Assembly: GCF_018531195.1 (NCBI RefSeq)
Contig: NZ_JAHDYS010000016.1
Location: 1 to 64,000, forward strand
Length of the DNA: 64,000 bases
Source: Pelotalea chapellei
GTDB taxonomy: Bacteria > Desulfobacterota > Desulfuromonadia > Geobacterales > Pseudopelobacteraceae
Reading direction: 5' to 3'
The translations under genes were made by a program, and so were the position numbers. This document shows, in pieces, positions 42,806 to 50,217 of this stretch (the first letter of the stretch is position 1; each line of letters starts with the position of its first letter). A model generated the notes under the pieces. It did no database searches. It was not told the DNA's origin and worked only from the letters and a program-made list of their open reading frames with translations.

Positions 42806-44077
42806 TTACAGCTCTCCCACGGCCCGCTTCAAGCGAGCAGATGCCACCTGGAAATCGAACAGGGAACGATAGTGGTCGGTGCGGATCTGGGTCAGCAGGG
42901 TCTGGGCATCCAGCACATCGGTAGCCGTGCCGACACGTTCCTCATAGCGTTCGCGGTTGATGCGCAGGTTTTCCTCCCCCTGCCGGATGGCTGCTTCTGC
43001 CACCGCAATCCGCTCCCGGGCCACCTTTACATCATTACGAGCCATGTCGATCTCCAACTGCATTTGGGTCTTTATCTGGCGCAACCTGTCATGGACGCGG
43101 GATCGCACCTGCACCGCCCTGGCTTTGGCCGAAGTTGAGGCAAAACCGTCGAACAGGTTGATCCGCAGCCCGAGAGTGGCAGACAGGATAACCTGTTCAC
43201 GGACTTTGTCGTTTTCGAGGTAATCCAGGCCAGCACGTGTGTACAGCTCGGGAAAGAAACTGCTTCCTGCCTCCCGCACACCGGCTTCGGCTGCATTGAA
43301 TTCATGTCTCAGAGCCTGGAGTTCCGGCCGTTTCGTCAGGGCATCTGCCGCATCAACCTGTTCTTCGTCAACGCTGCCAACAGCGGCGGAATCATCCAGT
43401 TCGGCGCGATGGGAAGGGTGGGTTCCGGTGAGATAATTAAGCTGAAGCCAGCTGTTCACCTGGAGATTGTTCCTGGCCAGCAGGCTCTGGCGGGCGGTCG
43501 CCAGTCGCACTTCGGCCTGCAGCACATCATTGCGGGTGACCACCCCCTCCTCAAAAAGAGCCTGGGCCACGCGGCGATGCTGCTCAACCTGGGCCATCTC
43601 TTCCTTGGCCGCCAAAATCATTCTGTTGGCCTGAAGGATGCCGAAATATGCCTCGATAACCTGCAGTGAAAGATCCTTGCGCTGGGCCTGAAACAGGCTC
43701 GCAGCAGCATCGGCCTGCAGTCGTGCCTGTTTCAGGCGGGCATCACGCCGGCCAAAATCATAGATCGTATATGAAGCAGCCACACCGCCGAATGCATAGT
43801 TCGGTTCCTGAGTCTCTGCCGTAAAGCCATTGATTTTAACAGCCTGGGCACTGTCCTGCACAGTGTACCCGACCTGGGCGTCAACACGAGGGTAGAGGGA
43901 AGATGAAGTCTGGCGTACATTCTCTTCCGCAATCCTGCTGTCCCAGACAGCTGTTCGCAGGGTCGGGTTGCTGTGGTCGGCCCGCTCAAGACACTCTTTC
44001 AGACTCAATGTTTCGGCGGAAGCCACTGAACTCCAGAGCAGGGCAGGCAGCAGCAGGCTAATAAGTTGCTTTTTCAT
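42806..44077 (-). CDS. TolC-family outer membrane efflux protein
   Basis: 423 aa. The signal peptide is MKKQLISLLLPALLWSSVASA. It carries two OEP repeats, each 'L..CLERADHSNPTLRTA' or 'RPELQALRHEFNAAEAGVREAGSSFFPEL', with long helices and short beta segments, as in TolC trimers. It forms the outer-membrane duct for the adjacent EmrAB-type pump. It overlaps the MarR gene by 20 nt, so repressor and pump form one operon. Confidence 0.92.
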   Translation of the reverse strand: MKKQLISLLLPALLWSSVASAETLSLKECLERADHSNPTLRTAVWDSRIAEENVRQTSSSLYPRVDAQVGYTVQDSAQAVKINGFTAETQEPNYAFGGVAASYTIYDFGRRDARLKQARLQADAAASLFQAQRKDLSLQVIEAYFGILQANRMILAAKEEMAQVEQHRRVAQALFEEGVVTRNDVLQAEVRLATARQSLLARNNLQVNSWLQLNYLTGTHPSHRAELDDSAAVGSVDEEQVDAADALTKRPELQALRHEFNAAEAGVREAGSSFFPELYTRAGLDYLENDKVREQVILSATLGLRINLFDGFASTSAKARAVQVRSRVHDRLRQIKTQMQLEIDMARNDVKVARERIAVAEAAIRQGEENLRINRERYEERVGTATDVLDAQTLLTQIRTDHYRSLFDFQVASARLKRAVGEL

Positions 44078-44501
44078 AGATAATCCTCTCTCCCCGCAGG
44101 ATCCCCAGCATCCTGGTCAACTCCTTGATCTCTTTGACGCTAAGGCCTGTTGTAAACTGTTCCGTCGCCCCCCTGGCCGCTTCGATCAGCACCGGTTCCA
44201 GTGCTCTACCTTTGGGAGTAAGCCGGATCTGGTAGGCGCGTCGGTCTTTGGGATGCGGTTGCCGCTGCACAATGCCATTCCGTTCCAGGCGGTCAATCAG
44301 TCCGCCGACTGTTGTGCGGTCCACCTGGCTTTTCTCTGACAATTCCACCTGGCTCAGACCATCCTGCTGCCAGAGAAAGGCCAGCAGGGCAAATTGGGGC
44401 GGGGTCATGTCCCAGGGTTCGAGCTTTTCCTTGAACAGCGACCACCCTCGCTGGTAGGACTTGGCCAGAAGGAAACCAAGGCTGTTTTCCACGTTGAACA
44501 T
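44058..44501 (-). CDS. MarR-family transcriptional regulator
   Basis: 147 aa. The winged helix is intact ('LSQVELSEKSQVDRTTVGGLIDRLERNGIVQRQPHPKDRRAYQIRLTPKGRAL', with the DxRxxxxxLT wing). It heads the efflux operon. A 17-bp perfect palindrome 34 nt upstream of its start is a likely operator, implying autorepression relieved by a pump substrate. AGGAGTGGCACT lies before the ATG. Confidence 0.93.
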   Translation of the reverse strand: MFNVENSLGFLLAKSYQRGWSLFKEKLEPWDMTPPQFALLAFLWQQDGLSQVELSEKSQVDRTTVGGLIDRLERNGIVQRQPHPKDRRAYQIRLTPKGRALEPVLIEAARGATEQFTTGLSVKEIKELTRMLGILRGERIIYEKATY

Positions 44502-44534
44502 AGTGCCACTCCTGATCAGAAAATAATGCTCATT

Positions 44535-44551
44535 ATACTGATAATCAGTAT
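44535..44551. promoter_or_regulatory. Palindromic operator upstream of the marR-efflux operon
   Basis: ATACTGATAATCAGTAT is a perfect 17-bp palindrome between the marR start and the divergent rimI. Size and AT-rich centre suit MarR dimers. Confidence 0.65.
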
Positions 44552-44618
44552 GCTGTCAATTATGCTTGTGACGGAAAAGCGTTTACAAGACTTGGTGTTT
44601 TGAATATCATGTCCGGTC

Positions 44619-45083
44619 ATGTCCCAGCCCGGCAGAATTACCATACGCCCCATGATGGAAACTGATCTGGACGCTGTTCTGGCCATCGAACAAGCCTCCT
44701 TTTCCTCGCCATGGAAGAAGGATCATTTCCGGCACGAATTGGAGGCAGCCCACTCGTTTCCTCTGGTGGGCCTGCTGGACGGGAAGCTGGCCGGCTATGT
44801 CTGTCTGATGTCGCTCTTCGAAGAGGCCCAGATCCTGGATATTGCAGTAGATCCGGCCTGGCGCGGGCAGGGAGTGGCCCTGCAACTGATGGAGCAGGCG
44901 ATCTCTCTGGCCTTGGAAAAAGGAGCCGAGGTGCTGGCGCTGGAGGTACGAACTTCCAGTATTCCGGCAATCACTTTATATGAACGACTCGGTTTCAGTC
45001 GTACCGGCATTCGCCCTCGCTATTACGACGGCAAAGAGGATGCCCTGCTGATGGAAAAAACACTAAACAGAGTTGAGATTTAG
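44619..45083 (+). CDS. rimI: Ribosomal protein S18-alanine N-acetyltransferase RimI
   Basis: 154 aa GNAT enzyme. 'DLDAVLAIEQASFSSPWKKDHFRHEL' is the RimI N-terminus, followed by the acetyl-CoA loop 'VDPAWRGQGVALQLMEQAI' and the catalytic region 'LEVRTSSIPAITLYERLGFSRTGIRPRYYDGKEDALLMEK'. It acetylates the N-terminal Ala of S18. Its last codons and stop (TAG at 45081) lie in the left arm of an intergenic inverted repeat, so the C-terminal 'NRVEI' may be repeat-encoded. Confidence 0.92.
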   Translation: MSQPGRITIRPMMETDLDAVLAIEQASFSSPWKKDHFRHELEAAHSFPLVGLLDGKLAGYVCLMSLFEEAQILDIAVDPAWRGQGVALQLMEQAISLALEKGAEVLALEVRTSSIPAITLYERLGFSRTGIRPRYYDGKEDALLMEKTLNRVEI

Positions 45084-45174
45084 ATTGAGATTGAGGGAAA
45101 GGCGTGATGCAGGGAGGGACCGGAAGCAGGGACCAAGGCTAGACCACTCTCAACCTTAATCTTAATCTGCAACT
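45071..45174. repeat. Intergenic inverted repeat between rimI and pyrK
   Basis: AGTTGAGATTTAGATTGAG... (45071-45095) is complementary to 45149-45174 apart from one indel and three mismatches. The arms have a 6-nt periodicity (AGATT.AGATT / TTAATCTTAATC). The ~53-bp centre is purine-rich. The left arm contains the rimI stop codon. Confidence 0.7.
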
Positions 45175-45186
45175 CAAGGAGTTTTC

Positions 45187-46005
45187 ATGCAGTTCAAAGC
45201 CATGATTCTTTCCAACGCAGAAGTCTCGCCCGGTTACTGGCGTATGCGCCTGACCGCTCCCCAGGAATTTGCCGCTGCGAAACCTGGGCAGTTCGTCATG
45301 GTGCGGGTTAGCGGCACCATCGATCCATTGTTGCGGCGTCCCTTCGGCATTTTTGATGTCGCTGTCCATGTTCCGGCCCAGGCCGGCGCCGTTGAACAGC
45401 CCTGCTTCGATATATTGTACCGGGTGGTTGGCAAGGGCACGGCCATGCTGTCGGCCCTGCACGCGACCGATCTGGTGGATATCCTCGGTCCTTTGGGACG
45501 CGGTTTCGAGCTTGGATCGCCAACTGAAGAAAAATTGATTGTTGGCGGCGGAGTGGGGCTGGCGCCGCTCTACCTGCTGGCCAAGGAGTTGGTAAAACAG
45601 AGCCCGGTGCGTTTGTTTGCCGGTGGGCGGACCCGGGACGACATCCTCTGTATCACTGAGTTCGAACGACTGGGTGTGGAATGTTATGTGGCCACGGAAG
45701 ATGGTTCGCTGGGAGAATGCGGACTGGTGACTGAAGCGCTGGTCCGGCGGTTGGATCTGGTCCAAGGCCAGGCCTCGATCTTCGCCTGCGGCCCCCACGG
45801 TATGCTCAACGCTGTGGCCGGGATTGCCGAAAAGCGGTCAATTCCCTGTCAGGTCTCACTGGAAGGGTATATGGCCTGTGGGGTAGGGGCCTGCCTGGGA
45901 TGTGTGACACCCGGCAGCAACCATTCGACGGAAACGCCTGACTTCCGCTGTGTCTGCGCCGAAGGGCCGGTATTTGATGCCAATGAACTGGGATGGGGGT
46001 GCTGA
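45187..46005 (+). CDS. pyrK: Dihydroorotate dehydrogenase electron transfer subunit
   Basis: 272 aa. It has an FAD-binding barrel ('RRPFGIFDV', 'YRVVGKGTAML'), an NAD-binding fold ('GGGVGLAPLYLLAKEL') and a C-terminal [2Fe-2S] site ('CGVGACLGCVTPG...FRCVCAEGP'). PyrK passes electrons from the PyrD flavin to NAD+. It ends 4 nt before pyrD. CAAGGAG lies at the start, immediately after the inverted-repeat element. Confidence 0.95.
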   Translation: MQFKAMILSNAEVSPGYWRMRLTAPQEFAAAKPGQFVMVRVSGTIDPLLRRPFGIFDVAVHVPAQAGAVEQPCFDILYRVVGKGTAMLSALHATDLVDILGPLGRGFELGSPTEEKLIVGGGVGLAPLYLLAKELVKQSPVRLFAGGRTRDDILCITEFERLGVECYVATEDGSLGECGLVTEALVRRLDLVQGQASIFACGPHGMLNAVAGIAEKRSIPCQVSLEGYMACGVGACLGCVTPGSNHSTETPDFRCVCAEGPVFDANELGWGC

Positions 46006-46009
46006 TACA

Positions 46010-46924
46010 ATGAAGCCTGATATGACTGTCAATATAGCCGGGATGTCCCTGCGCAACCCGGTGATGACCGCTTCCGGAACCTTCGGGTATGGCCAGGAAT
46101 TCGCAGAATATGTCGATCTGGAAAAGATCGGCGCCTTTGTCACAAAAGGGCTGTCGCTCAAGCCGCGGGCAGGCAATCCCACGCCCCGCATCGTTGAAAC
46201 TCCGGGAGGCATGCTCAACGCCATCGGTCTGCAAAATGTCGGCATCGATGCTTTCATCGCAAAGAAGGTTCCCTTTCTACGGACAGTGAATACTCCCGCT
46301 ATCGCCAATTTCTTTGGCTACACTTCGGAAGAATATGCCGAACTGGCTCTCCGGCTGGATTCAATCCCCGAAATTGCTGCCCTGGAAGTGAATATCTCCT
46401 GCCCCAATGTCAAGCAGGGGGGCATCGTTTTCGGCACTGACCCGAAATGCGCCTTCGACGTTGTTGCCGCCTGCCGCAAGTCCACAACCAAGCCGCTGAT
46501 CGTCAAGCTCTCCCCCAATGTCACCGATGTGGTCGCCATGGCCCAGGCCTGTGCCGATGCCGGTGCCGACGCCCTCTCGCTGATCAATACCCTCACCGGC
46601 ATGGCAATTGATCTGCAGCGCCGCAAGCCGATCCTGGCCAACGTCACCGGCGGTTTTTCCGGCCCGGCCATCAAGCCGATCGCTTTGCGCATGGTCTGGC
46701 AGGTAGCACGGGCAGTCAAGCTCCCAATCATCGGCATCGGTGGAATCATGAATGCCACCGACGCGTTGGAATTCATCCTGGCAGGTGCAACTGCAGTACA
46801 GGTCGGAACCGCCAGCTTCATCAATCCCAATGCTGCGGAGCAGATCGCTCTGGATATGGAAGCCTGGTTGACGAAAAATAACGTTGGAAGTGTTCAAAGT
46901 CTGATCGGAGCGCTGGAATGCTGA
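46010..46924 (+). CDS. pyrD: Dihydroorotate dehydrogenase, class 1B catalytic subunit
   Basis: 304 aa from the ATG at 46010; a longer frame begins inside pyrK but lacks family similarity there. FMN-binding TIM barrel: 'NPVMTASGTFGYG', 'LEVNISCPNVKQGG' with the class-1 catalytic Cys in 'SCPN', 'IVKLSPNV', 'LINTLTGMAID', 'GGFSGPAIKPIALRMVWQV' and 'IIGIGGIMNATDALEFILAGATAVQVGTA'. It oxidises dihydroorotate to orotate in pyrimidine synthesis and works as a heterotetramer with PyrK. Confidence 0.96.
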   Translation: MKPDMTVNIAGMSLRNPVMTASGTFGYGQEFAEYVDLEKIGAFVTKGLSLKPRAGNPTPRIVETPGGMLNAIGLQNVGIDAFIAKKVPFLRTVNTPAIANFFGYTSEEYAELALRLDSIPEIAALEVNISCPNVKQGGIVFGTDPKCAFDVVAACRKSTTKPLIVKLSPNVTDVVAMAQACADAGADALSLINTLTGMAIDLQRRKPILANVTGGFSGPAIKPIALRMVWQVARAVKLPIIGIGGIMNATDALEFILAGATAVQVGTASFINPNAAEQIALDMEAWLTKNNVGSVQSLIGALEC

Positions 46925-47087
46925 GGCGCGTGACATTTCTGAGAAATAGATGATGAGCGGCTTTTATGATGGGGACAGATGTGCCTATGCGGAAGGCACT
47001 CGGGACATTGAGATAGCAGTTTAATTTTTTGTTTTGGGATATAGTGTCAGTAGTATGATGTCTGCCAGACCTTGGGGAGATGACTAC

Positions 47088-47339
47088 ATGATTCGTTTTG
47101 TCGGTGTATTGCTCATAGTGTTGATTGCAATAGTACCAGCGTACGGAGCTGATGTTGCTGTTCGAGCGCGGAAATTGAAAAAGCCTGTGCAAATTGCTTA
47201 TGTCAAAAAAATCGCACACAATAAATGGGAGATGCGCTATGGATCTCCATCTAACCCTAATGAGTTTGTTTATCATTTTGACGGAGACAAGCGAATCTAT
47301 ATCAATGAGTTTTGCGAATTTCAATTTATCTGGAAATAA
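47088..47339 (+). CDS. Small exported protein, unknown function
   Basis: 83 aa from the ATG at 47088 (GGGGAGATGACTAC upstream). The signal peptide is MIRFVGVLLIVLIAIVPAYGA, followed by a ~60-residue basic domain ('VRARKLKKPVQIAYVKKIAHNKWEMRYGSPSNPNEFVYHF') with one Cys. The base composition is more AT-rich than the pyr genes before it. It lies just upstream of tRNA-Sec. No family recognised. Confidence 0.65.
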   Translation: MIRFVGVLLIVLIAIVPAYGADVAVRARKLKKPVQIAYVKKIAHNKWEMRYGSPSNPNEFVYHFDGDKRIYINEFCEFQFIWK

Positions 47340-47414
47340 ATCTCGTCACACTTGAAAGGCAATTTTCTAAGCAGAAACTTTTGCAACTTATGATAAGGTG
47401 TAACTTCATTAAAC

Positions 47415-47512
47415 GGAAGCACAACGGTCACTGGTGGGCCGCCCGGTCTTCAAAACCGGAGAGGGGGGTGAGAAACTTCCCTGGTGAGTTCGATTCTCAT
47501 GTGCTTCCGCCA
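47415..47512 (+). tRNA. selC: tRNA-Sec (UCA anticodon)
   Basis: The 8-bp acceptor stem GGAAGCAC (47415-47422) / GTGCTTCC (47501-47508) is characteristic of selenocysteine tRNA. It has the anticodon TCA (47450-47452) in the loop CTTCAAA, a long variable arm, a T-loop with TTCGATT, a G discriminator and encoded CCA. It reads UGA as Sec in SelB-dependent contexts. Its 3' end abuts an integrase remnant, marking it as an attachment site. Confidence 0.95.
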
Positions 47513-47547
47513 TACATAATCCGGCTTAGTCCGACGATGCAGTATTG

Positions 47548-47574
47548 AAACCCGTTAGAAATAGCGGGTTTTTT
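47548..47574 (+). terminator. Intrinsic terminator after tRNA-Sec
   Basis: AAACCCG (47548-47554) pairs with CGGGTTT (47565-47571) followed by a T-run. Confidence 0.8.
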
Positions 47575-47628
47575 GTTGTCCAGTGTCCAATGTAGTGCTG
47601 TTTTGTCTAAGCACATCCTAGGTATGCT

Positions 47629-47702
47629 GGGGGTATGTCTCGGGGTATCAGGAATGTGATGGGGGTATGTGGCTCTCAAAAAATGGGGGTATTGGGGGTA
47701 TG
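47629..47702 (+). repeat. Iterated GGGGTAT motifs upstream of the integrase remnant
   Basis: Five copies of (G)GGGGTAT start at 47629, 47642, 47661, 47685 and 47694, all in one orientation, ending at the integrase start. Such iterons upstream of tRNA-targeting phage-type integrases are plausible arm-type integrase or excisionase sites. Confidence 0.6.
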
Positions 47703-47704
47703 TC

Positions 47705-47879
47705 ATGGCACTGAAGGATATCCAGGGTAAGGCGGTAGCCAAAGGACAAGGATTACAAACTAACAGACGGGGAGGGGCTGTTCCTGTTGGTTACGACTGG
47801 CGGCGGCAAGCGGTGGAGTTTCAATTATCGCTTCGGAGACAAGGAAAAGCTTCTGGCCATGCCGACACTTGCGGTTTAA
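47705..47879 (+). pseudogene. Phage-type tyrosine integrase remnant (DUF4102 N-terminus)
   Basis: ATG at 47705 begins 'MALKDIQ', the usual opening of DUF4102 integrases. After a frameshift near 47740 the next frame reads 'PKDKDYKLTDGEGLFLLVT' and 'GGGKRWSFNYRFGDKEKLLAM', then stops at 47877. The catalytic C-terminal domain (R..HxxR..Y) is absent. It lies ~190 bp after the 3' end of tRNA-Sec, where an integrated element would place its integrase. The element is therefore no longer self-mobile. Confidence 0.8.
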
Positions 47880-47892
47880 AAAACTTTACAAT

Positions 47893-48009
47893 CTACTTCT
47901 TAGCCCTTCTCCTTAGGAAACCAATGCCATCAAGGCCAGCGCCGAACAGGAGGAATGTTGAAGGCTCAGGTACTAGTGCACTGTACGGGGTTGGTAGACC
48001 AAGAAACAT
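47893..48009 (-). pseudogene. PEP-CTERM protein 3' fragment
   Basis: A 38-codon open frame whose last 26 residues are a textbook PEP-CTERM tail: 'LVPEPSTFLLFGAGLDGIGF' followed by RRRAKK and stop. Upstream of the ATG at 48009 an in-frame stop removes any larger protein. It is likely the remains of a second exosortase substrate beside the complete one at 48136. Confidence 0.65.
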
Positions 48010-48135
48010 CACTAAAAATATTTCACTTGTTAATTATTACAATAAAAGTACCGGTACCGGCTATCCAGGCACCGCCTTTCCCTGCTAAGGCAAGCCGCCA
48101 GCTCAATCAGCCGCAGATTTTTTTACCACCTTACT

Positions 48136-48909
48136 TCACGTGCTTTTTATACTCCGCAGACTTGCCATGCCTGCCAACCCCGCAAACATCAACATTATGG
48201 CCGAAGCCGGCTCAGGCACAGGGGCAGGCCCAACGGGTGCGGGCTCAGTTATAAGAGCAACATCATCAAAGCCGATTATTTCTGACATGACTAGGTAGGG
48301 ATTGAAAACAAGAAACGATACTTCATATTCTGTGAAATAATATCTGTTACTGTAATCGATAAATCCAGTACTCGCACTTCCAGTAACCACCCCTTTTGTA
48401 GGACCGTTTTGAGGCGTACTCCAAGAAACATCATTGTAGCCAAGAAAGTAATTATCTCCCGTAGTAGCTTTCCCTTCGACTTCTATTCTTAAATAACCCT
48501 CGTAATAAGACTGACTTTCGCCGAAATATGGCTGATTATCGGGATTCACCACTTCCCAAGCCACAGCGTAATTAAATGAAGCCATAATAGGATTCGAGGG
48601 ACCTGTCGTAATACCACCGACAAGGTTTGGCCGTTCGGCAGAGGCGACCTGTATCAACGCGAAATTACCGTTCATCGTGTTGTTCCAGGGTGATAAATCC
48701 CAGTTTGACGAATATGACGGGGGTATAGTAGCAAACGAGACAACATCCGCGCCTTCTGAAGCTCTCCACCCAGTAAGGTCGCCGGTCGAGAAGTCTCCGT
48801 TGGTGATGAGTGAGGCCTGTACCCCCATAGTGGATCCCACCACCAAAAGAACTGTCAGCATCAGTACAGCAAAGGTGCGGTAAAGCGGGATTTCACTCGC
48901 AGATCTCAT
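48136..48909 (-). CDS. PEP-CTERM sorting-domain protein
   Basis: 257 aa from the ATG at 48909 (GAGGAGGTACGGCC upstream). The signal peptide is MRSASEIPLYRTFAVLMLTVLLVVG..VQA. The body begins 'SLITNGDFSTGDLTGWRASEG' (a choice-of-anchor-type start), is rich in aromatic and Ser/Thr residues, and has no catalytic motif. The C-terminus is 'VPEPASAIMLMFAGLAGMA' plus a basic end: PEP motif, transmembrane helix, Arg/Lys. Exosortase cleaves there, usually alongside exopolysaccharide production; no exosortase gene is in the window. It lies in the decayed island. Confidence 0.9.
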   Translation of the reverse strand: MRSASEIPLYRTFAVLMLTVLLVVGSTMGVQASLITNGDFSTGDLTGWRASEGADVVSFATIPPSYSSNWDLSPWNNTMNGNFALIQVASAERPNLVGGITTGPSNPIMASFNYAVAWEVVNPDNQPYFGESQSYYEGYLRIEVEGKATTGDNYFLGYNDVSWSTPQNGPTKGVVTGSASTGFIDYSNRYYFTEYEVSFLVFNPYLVMSEIIGFDDVALITEPAPVGPAPVPEPASAIMLMFAGLAGMASLRSIKST

Positions 48910-49291
48910 GGCCGTACCTCCTCGAAGATTATTCCTTGCTAAAGCAAAAGACGCTCCAGTTCGTAACACCTCGTTTTTGCGATCATTGCGCCTGGTCGTT
49001 ATCAGAACTATCTGCATAACTGTAAAAAAGTATTCTGGTCGATTCGGTCTTTTTTACATATTTCTAGTTATTACGCCCGTGTTTGCAAACCTGGACCAGG
49101 GTGTCTCGCATGCTGTAGCTGGGCAGAGCTGATTTGAGAAAGGGCGGCAAGGCATTTTGCCAGAAGGGGAAGTGAGCATTGTTAAGAGATTAAAGAAAGG
49201 GACGTCTCTTGCCACTTTCGAAAAATGCTCTGTCAACGGAACTCGAACCTGACCGCTTACTGAAGTGGGTCAAGCTTTGACAGGGGAATGA
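48910..49291. other. Intergenic stretch in the decayed island
   Basis: About 380 bp between the PEP-CTERM gene and the phosphatase pseudogene. I see no gene, terminator or clear promoter. A segment near 49235-49256 faintly resembles a reversed tRNA T-arm but does not fold. Confidence 0.5.
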
Positions 49292-49630
49292 ATGAGACTA
49301 CTTGCTATCGGTGATGTCTATGGCGACTTAAACAAACTTATCAGTTTGATCTATATCATTGCGCCCACAGAAAAGGAAAAAGTTATCTTTCTCCGTGGCT
49401 ACATCGACCGAGGACCCGATTCGCCTGGCGTGCCCTCCCAAAAAAGTGGATATAAGCGGATTGGGGAACTCCGTTATTTGAACATAATCCCGGGCCAGTA
49501 TTTATCAGTAGGAGTGGATACTTAACGTCGAGTCAAAAGGGGGTGATCTACTTGATATCCCGCAGAGCCACATCGAATTTATTGCTGGCTGTTTTTTGGA
49601 GATCTTCCGAGGGTGCTATCCTGTAATATC
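49292..49630 (+). pseudogene. PPP-family serine/threonine phosphatase pseudogene
   Basis: The first frame reads 'MRLLAIGDVYGDLNKLISLIYIIAPTEKEKVIFLRGYIDRGPDS', matching bacterial PPP phosphatases. However, the metal-binding GDxHG has become GDVYG and the GDYxDRG Asp has become RGYIDRG. It stops at 49525. A later frame (about 49541-49600) reads 'GDLLDIPQSHIEFIAGCFLE', the usual 'IPxxHxxFL' part of the same family, so frameshifts and a deletion separate the pieces. The GNHE region is missing. Catalytically dead. Confidence 0.75.
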
Positions 49631-49915
49631 TAAGCCTATTCTGATTACATTTTTATACACCCACACAATTAGCTCAAATAATCGTTAAACCCGCATCACA
49701 ACAGGATTCCACATGAAGTTGAGTGATCCTTGTGCTGTACGTTTTTCTTATACACGTAATAATCCCGAGACTAACCGCCATACTGCCCATTAGCATCTAA
49801 ATCCTTATTTCATAGGCATTGGAAGCAAACATTCCCACTTCTGATTCTTTTGGCACAGCGGATGCAAATATAAAAGCAAAGCACTTAATCCCACTCAAAT
49901 ATACAGGAGGACGTC

Positions 49916-50131
49916 ATGAGAGCACTTATTACCACCATCATCGCAACAATCATCCCCGCTACGGCATTCGCATCTTCCAGTGCACATGTAGACAACAGCG
50001 GCCTCTTCGTCTGGCTCTTCCTCGGTTTCTGTGCTCTGATCATAGCAGCACAGGTTATCCCGGCAGCGCTGATGTTATTCGGGATTGTCAAAGGGGTTAC
50101 CGGCAAAGTGGAAGCCAACGTAAAAGCATAA
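49916..50131 (+). CDS. Small exported membrane protein, unknown
   Basis: 71 aa with AGGAGGACGTC directly before the ATG. The signal peptide is MRALITTIIATIIPATAFA, followed by a ~30-residue transmembrane segment ('GLFVWLFLGFCALIIAAQVIPAALMLFGIVKG') and a short hydrophilic tail. Short proteins of this plan recur in geobacterial genomes, but I know no function. It is bounded by a strong terminator shared with the convergent kinase gene. The frames crossing it in other registers are not genes. Confidence 0.75.
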   Translation: MRALITTIIATIIPATAFASSSAHVDNSGLFVWLFLGFCALIIAAQVIPAALMLFGIVKGVTGKVEANVKA

Positions 50132-50154
50132 GTGTAAGACAATATCTGGATCAC

Positions 50155-50187
50155 AAAGGGCAGGCACCTGATGGTGGCCTGCCCTTT
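50155..50187. terminator. Bidirectional terminator
   Basis: AAAGGGCAGGC (50155-50165) is fully complementary to GCCTGCCCTTT (50177-50187), between the small membrane protein and the convergent histidine kinase. Confidence 0.8.
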
Positions 50188-50217
50188 GATTTGGTGGTTC
50201 TGAGATTTTGGAGCTAC

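Noticed and set aside
49232-49258. tRNA-like segment in reverse (GGTTCGAGTTCC), considered as attR of the island
   Set aside because: The stem does not pair properly, no tRNA body is present, and it does not match the tRNA-Sec 3' end.
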